Assembly: GCF_017410345.1 (NCBI RefSeq)
Contig: NZ_JAFQQZ010000021.1
Coordinates: forward strand, 57,464 to 121,463
Direction of reading: 5' to 3'
DNA from: Methanobrevibacter sp.
Lineage (GTDB): Archaea; Methanobacteriota; Methanobacteria; Methanobacteriales; Methanobacteriaceae
Length of the DNA: 64,000 nucleotides
Every line of letters starts with the position of its first letter. Positions within the stretch are counted from its first letter, which is position 1. Made by a program: the position numbers and the translations under genes. The notes below the pieces were generated by a model, which made no database searches, was not told the origin of the DNA, and saw only the letters and a program-made list of their open reading frames with translations. Of the stretch, positions 62,899-64,000 are shown piece by piece.

Positions 62899-63831
62899 TT
62901 AAGCAAATAATGTCAAGAAATCATAAACCATCTTAGCTGCAAGAACTGCAGTGATGTCTCCCAACTTATCGCTTGCGACCTCTACAAGGTCAAATCCTAT
63001 TAGATCTATTTTTTCATTGTTTGACAAGCTTTCAAAAATGTTTTCAACATCAATCGGGTGCAATCCATTTGGAGTCGGATTGCCTACAGAGGGGGCAAAT
63101 GCGGGGTCAATCACATCCATGTCAATGGAAATGTAGACTTTTCCTTCGATTGAATCCAGCTTGTCCAAAAGGACATCGAAATCATCAAAAAGGTCCTTTG
63201 CCAAAAAGCTGCTGATGTTTTCCTGAGCTTCAACGAATTCCTTCTCTTCCAAAGAGAATGATCTGATTCCTATTTGAATCAATTCCTTTGGATTCAAGTC
63301 ATGAACTCTTCTCATGATGGTTGCATGGGAATCCTTTTCACCGATATACTCATCGATTATGTCCCTATGGGCATCCAAATGGATGACTGTGACATCGGAC
63401 AAGTCTTTACTTTCTTCCAAATCACATAAAGCTTTAATAGATCCAATGCTTACGCTATGTTCACCGCCAATAACAATAGGCTTGATGCCATTTTTTATTA
63501 ATTCCTTTACAGAATCACAAAGTGCATCACAGGTTTTAGAGCAGTTTCCATGAACAACATTCAAGTCACCGCAGTCATAGAATTCTCCATCCAAAAGCTT
63601 TTCGAATATAGAATTGTACTGTTCAAAGCCAAATGAAGCTTCCCTGATTATTGTTGGACCATATCTTGAACCATGATGATAGGAACATGTGCTGTCAAAT
63701 GGAACTCCTATGATTCCCCACTTTCTAGATTTTGCAAAATCATCTTCAGATCCATTGTCATCTGAATTGTATAAATCTATAGATTCAGCTGAAAAAGCAA
63801 ATTTCCATGGTTCATAAGTATTGAAAAGCAT
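62899..63831 (-). CDS. speB: Agmatinase (ureohydrolase family)
   Basis: This enzyme hydrolyses agmatine to putrescine and urea in polyamine synthesis. The 310-residue protein has the binuclear manganese motifs GGEHSVSIG, HLDAHRDI and SIDMDVIDPAFAPSVG. The N-terminal GIIGVPFDSTCSYHHGSRYGPTIIREASFGF matches archaeal agmatinases. GTGATAAA precedes the ATG. It is upstream of the TIGR00300 gene, and both link to arginine catabolism. Confidence 0.92.
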   Translation of the reverse strand: MLFNTYEPWKFAFSAESIDLYNSDDNGSEDDFAKSRKWGIIGVPFDSTCSYHHGSRYGPTIIREASFGFEQYNSIFEKLLDGEFYDCGDLNVVHGNCSKTCDALCDSVKELIKNGIKPIVIGGEHSVSIGSIKALCDLEESKDLSDVTVIHLDAHRDIIDEYIGEKDSHATIMRRVHDLNPKELIQIGIRSFSLEEKEFVEAQENISSFLAKDLFDDFDVLLDKLDSIEGKVYISIDMDVIDPAFAPSVGNPTPNGLHPIDVENIFESLSNNEKIDLIGFDLVEVASDKLGDITAVLAAKMVYDFLTLFA

Positions 63832-64000
63832 TTTATCACGTTTATAAATAGAATAAAGTTTATGATTCTAATAATTTTAATTTTTTAATATTTTCATATT
63901 TTAAATTTTTTATAACTTTAGGATTAATTAATTATTTGATTAATTAAAAATATCAGTTAATCAAGTAATTAATTAAAAATAGAATATAAAAAATAAAAAA
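63832..64000. other. Window end, gene-free
   Basis: The last 169 bp are A/T-rich, with the agmatinase promoter on the minus strand. ATTAATTAATTATTTGATTAATTAAAAATATC... is a loose inverted repeat of no clear function. Confidence 0.5.

Noticed and set aside
63900..64000. TTAATTAATTATTTGATTAATTAA-like inverted repeats near the window end as an origin
   Set aside because: Such A/T palindromes are expected by chance here; no cdc6/orc1 gene or origin-box-like element is present.

Overview
The window is about 64 kb of AT-rich, gene-dense DNA from a methanogenic archaeon of the order Methanobacteriales, most likely Methanobrevibacter or a close relative. The evidence is the combination of methanogen cofactor genes (beta-RFAP synthase for methanopterin; MfnD and MfnF for methanofuran), archaeal lipid genes (CDP-archaeol synthase and a tetraether-lipid-synthase-type radical SAM protein), two HMf-type histones, archaeal SecF-SecD, an archaeal GHMP-type shikimate kinase, RibL, Hel308 and Elp3. 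GGTGA / GGAGGTGA ribosome binding sites and T-rich gene ends fit the same group. I see no phage, transposase or CRISPR array, so this is chromosomal core with some accessory genes.

Layout. 1-9.1 kb: HEAT-repeat protein (cut by the window edge), SPL-type radical SAM protein, alpha/beta hydrolase, shikimate kinase, S49-like membrane protein, mini-thioredoxin, glycosyltransferase, MoaC, Hel308. 9.2-20.3 kb: DUF2098 and PRC-barrel proteins, Elp3, DeoC, tRNA-Asp and tRNA-Phe, a histone, a tRNA methylthiotransferase, a zinc-ribbon protein, a LeuD/HacB-type subunit, beta-RFAP synthase and the Tes-family radical SAM protein. 20.7-30.2 kb: CarS, a wecB-mfnD-mfnF run, a DUF447 protein, three small membrane proteins, TruA and a NudC-like Nudix protein. 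30.4-38.3 kb: an accessory transport locus with two ATPases, two permeases and a solute-binding protein of the peptide/nickel ABC class, two paralogous GNAT acetyltransferases and a divergent QueG-like Fe-S protein. 38.5-41.5 kb: a second ABC exporter and a cysteine-rich ferredoxin-like protein separated by a phased operator array. 41.7-54.2 kb: HisA, RibL, ArgC, flavodoxin, SecF-SecD, a GMC oxidoreductase, a small DMT transporter, PyrI, TldD, AMMECR1, a NOG1-like GTPase and a Cys-containing flavoprotein. 54.4-64 kb: second histone, Hsp20 with a phased GTATAC array upstream, SIS protein, second DUF447 protein, OYE-family reductase, adenine deaminase, a TIGR00300 ornithine-cyclodeaminase-type protein and agmatinase.

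The most interesting structure is between the genes. (a) At several gene ends (hel308, beta-RFAP synthase, mfnD, the second DUF447 gene, ade, less exactly hsp20 and an ABC-2 permease) the last codons with the stop codon are repeated downstream in the same orientation, 34 to 64 bp away, sometimes three times. (b) Three regulatory-looking arrays stand out: an AAGTAATACTT palindrome family shared by the solute-binding protein, the QueG-like gene and a GNAT gene; TTACnnnTGT boxes with exact 20-bp periodicity between the ABC exporter and the ferredoxin-like gene; and GTATAC boxes, two pairs exactly 20 bp apart, upstream of hsp20. (c) A copy of the tRNA-Asp promoter lies about 150 bp upstream of that tRNA in front of a short hairpin, a possible small RNA. 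All functional statements rest on family recognition from sequence; no database search was run.
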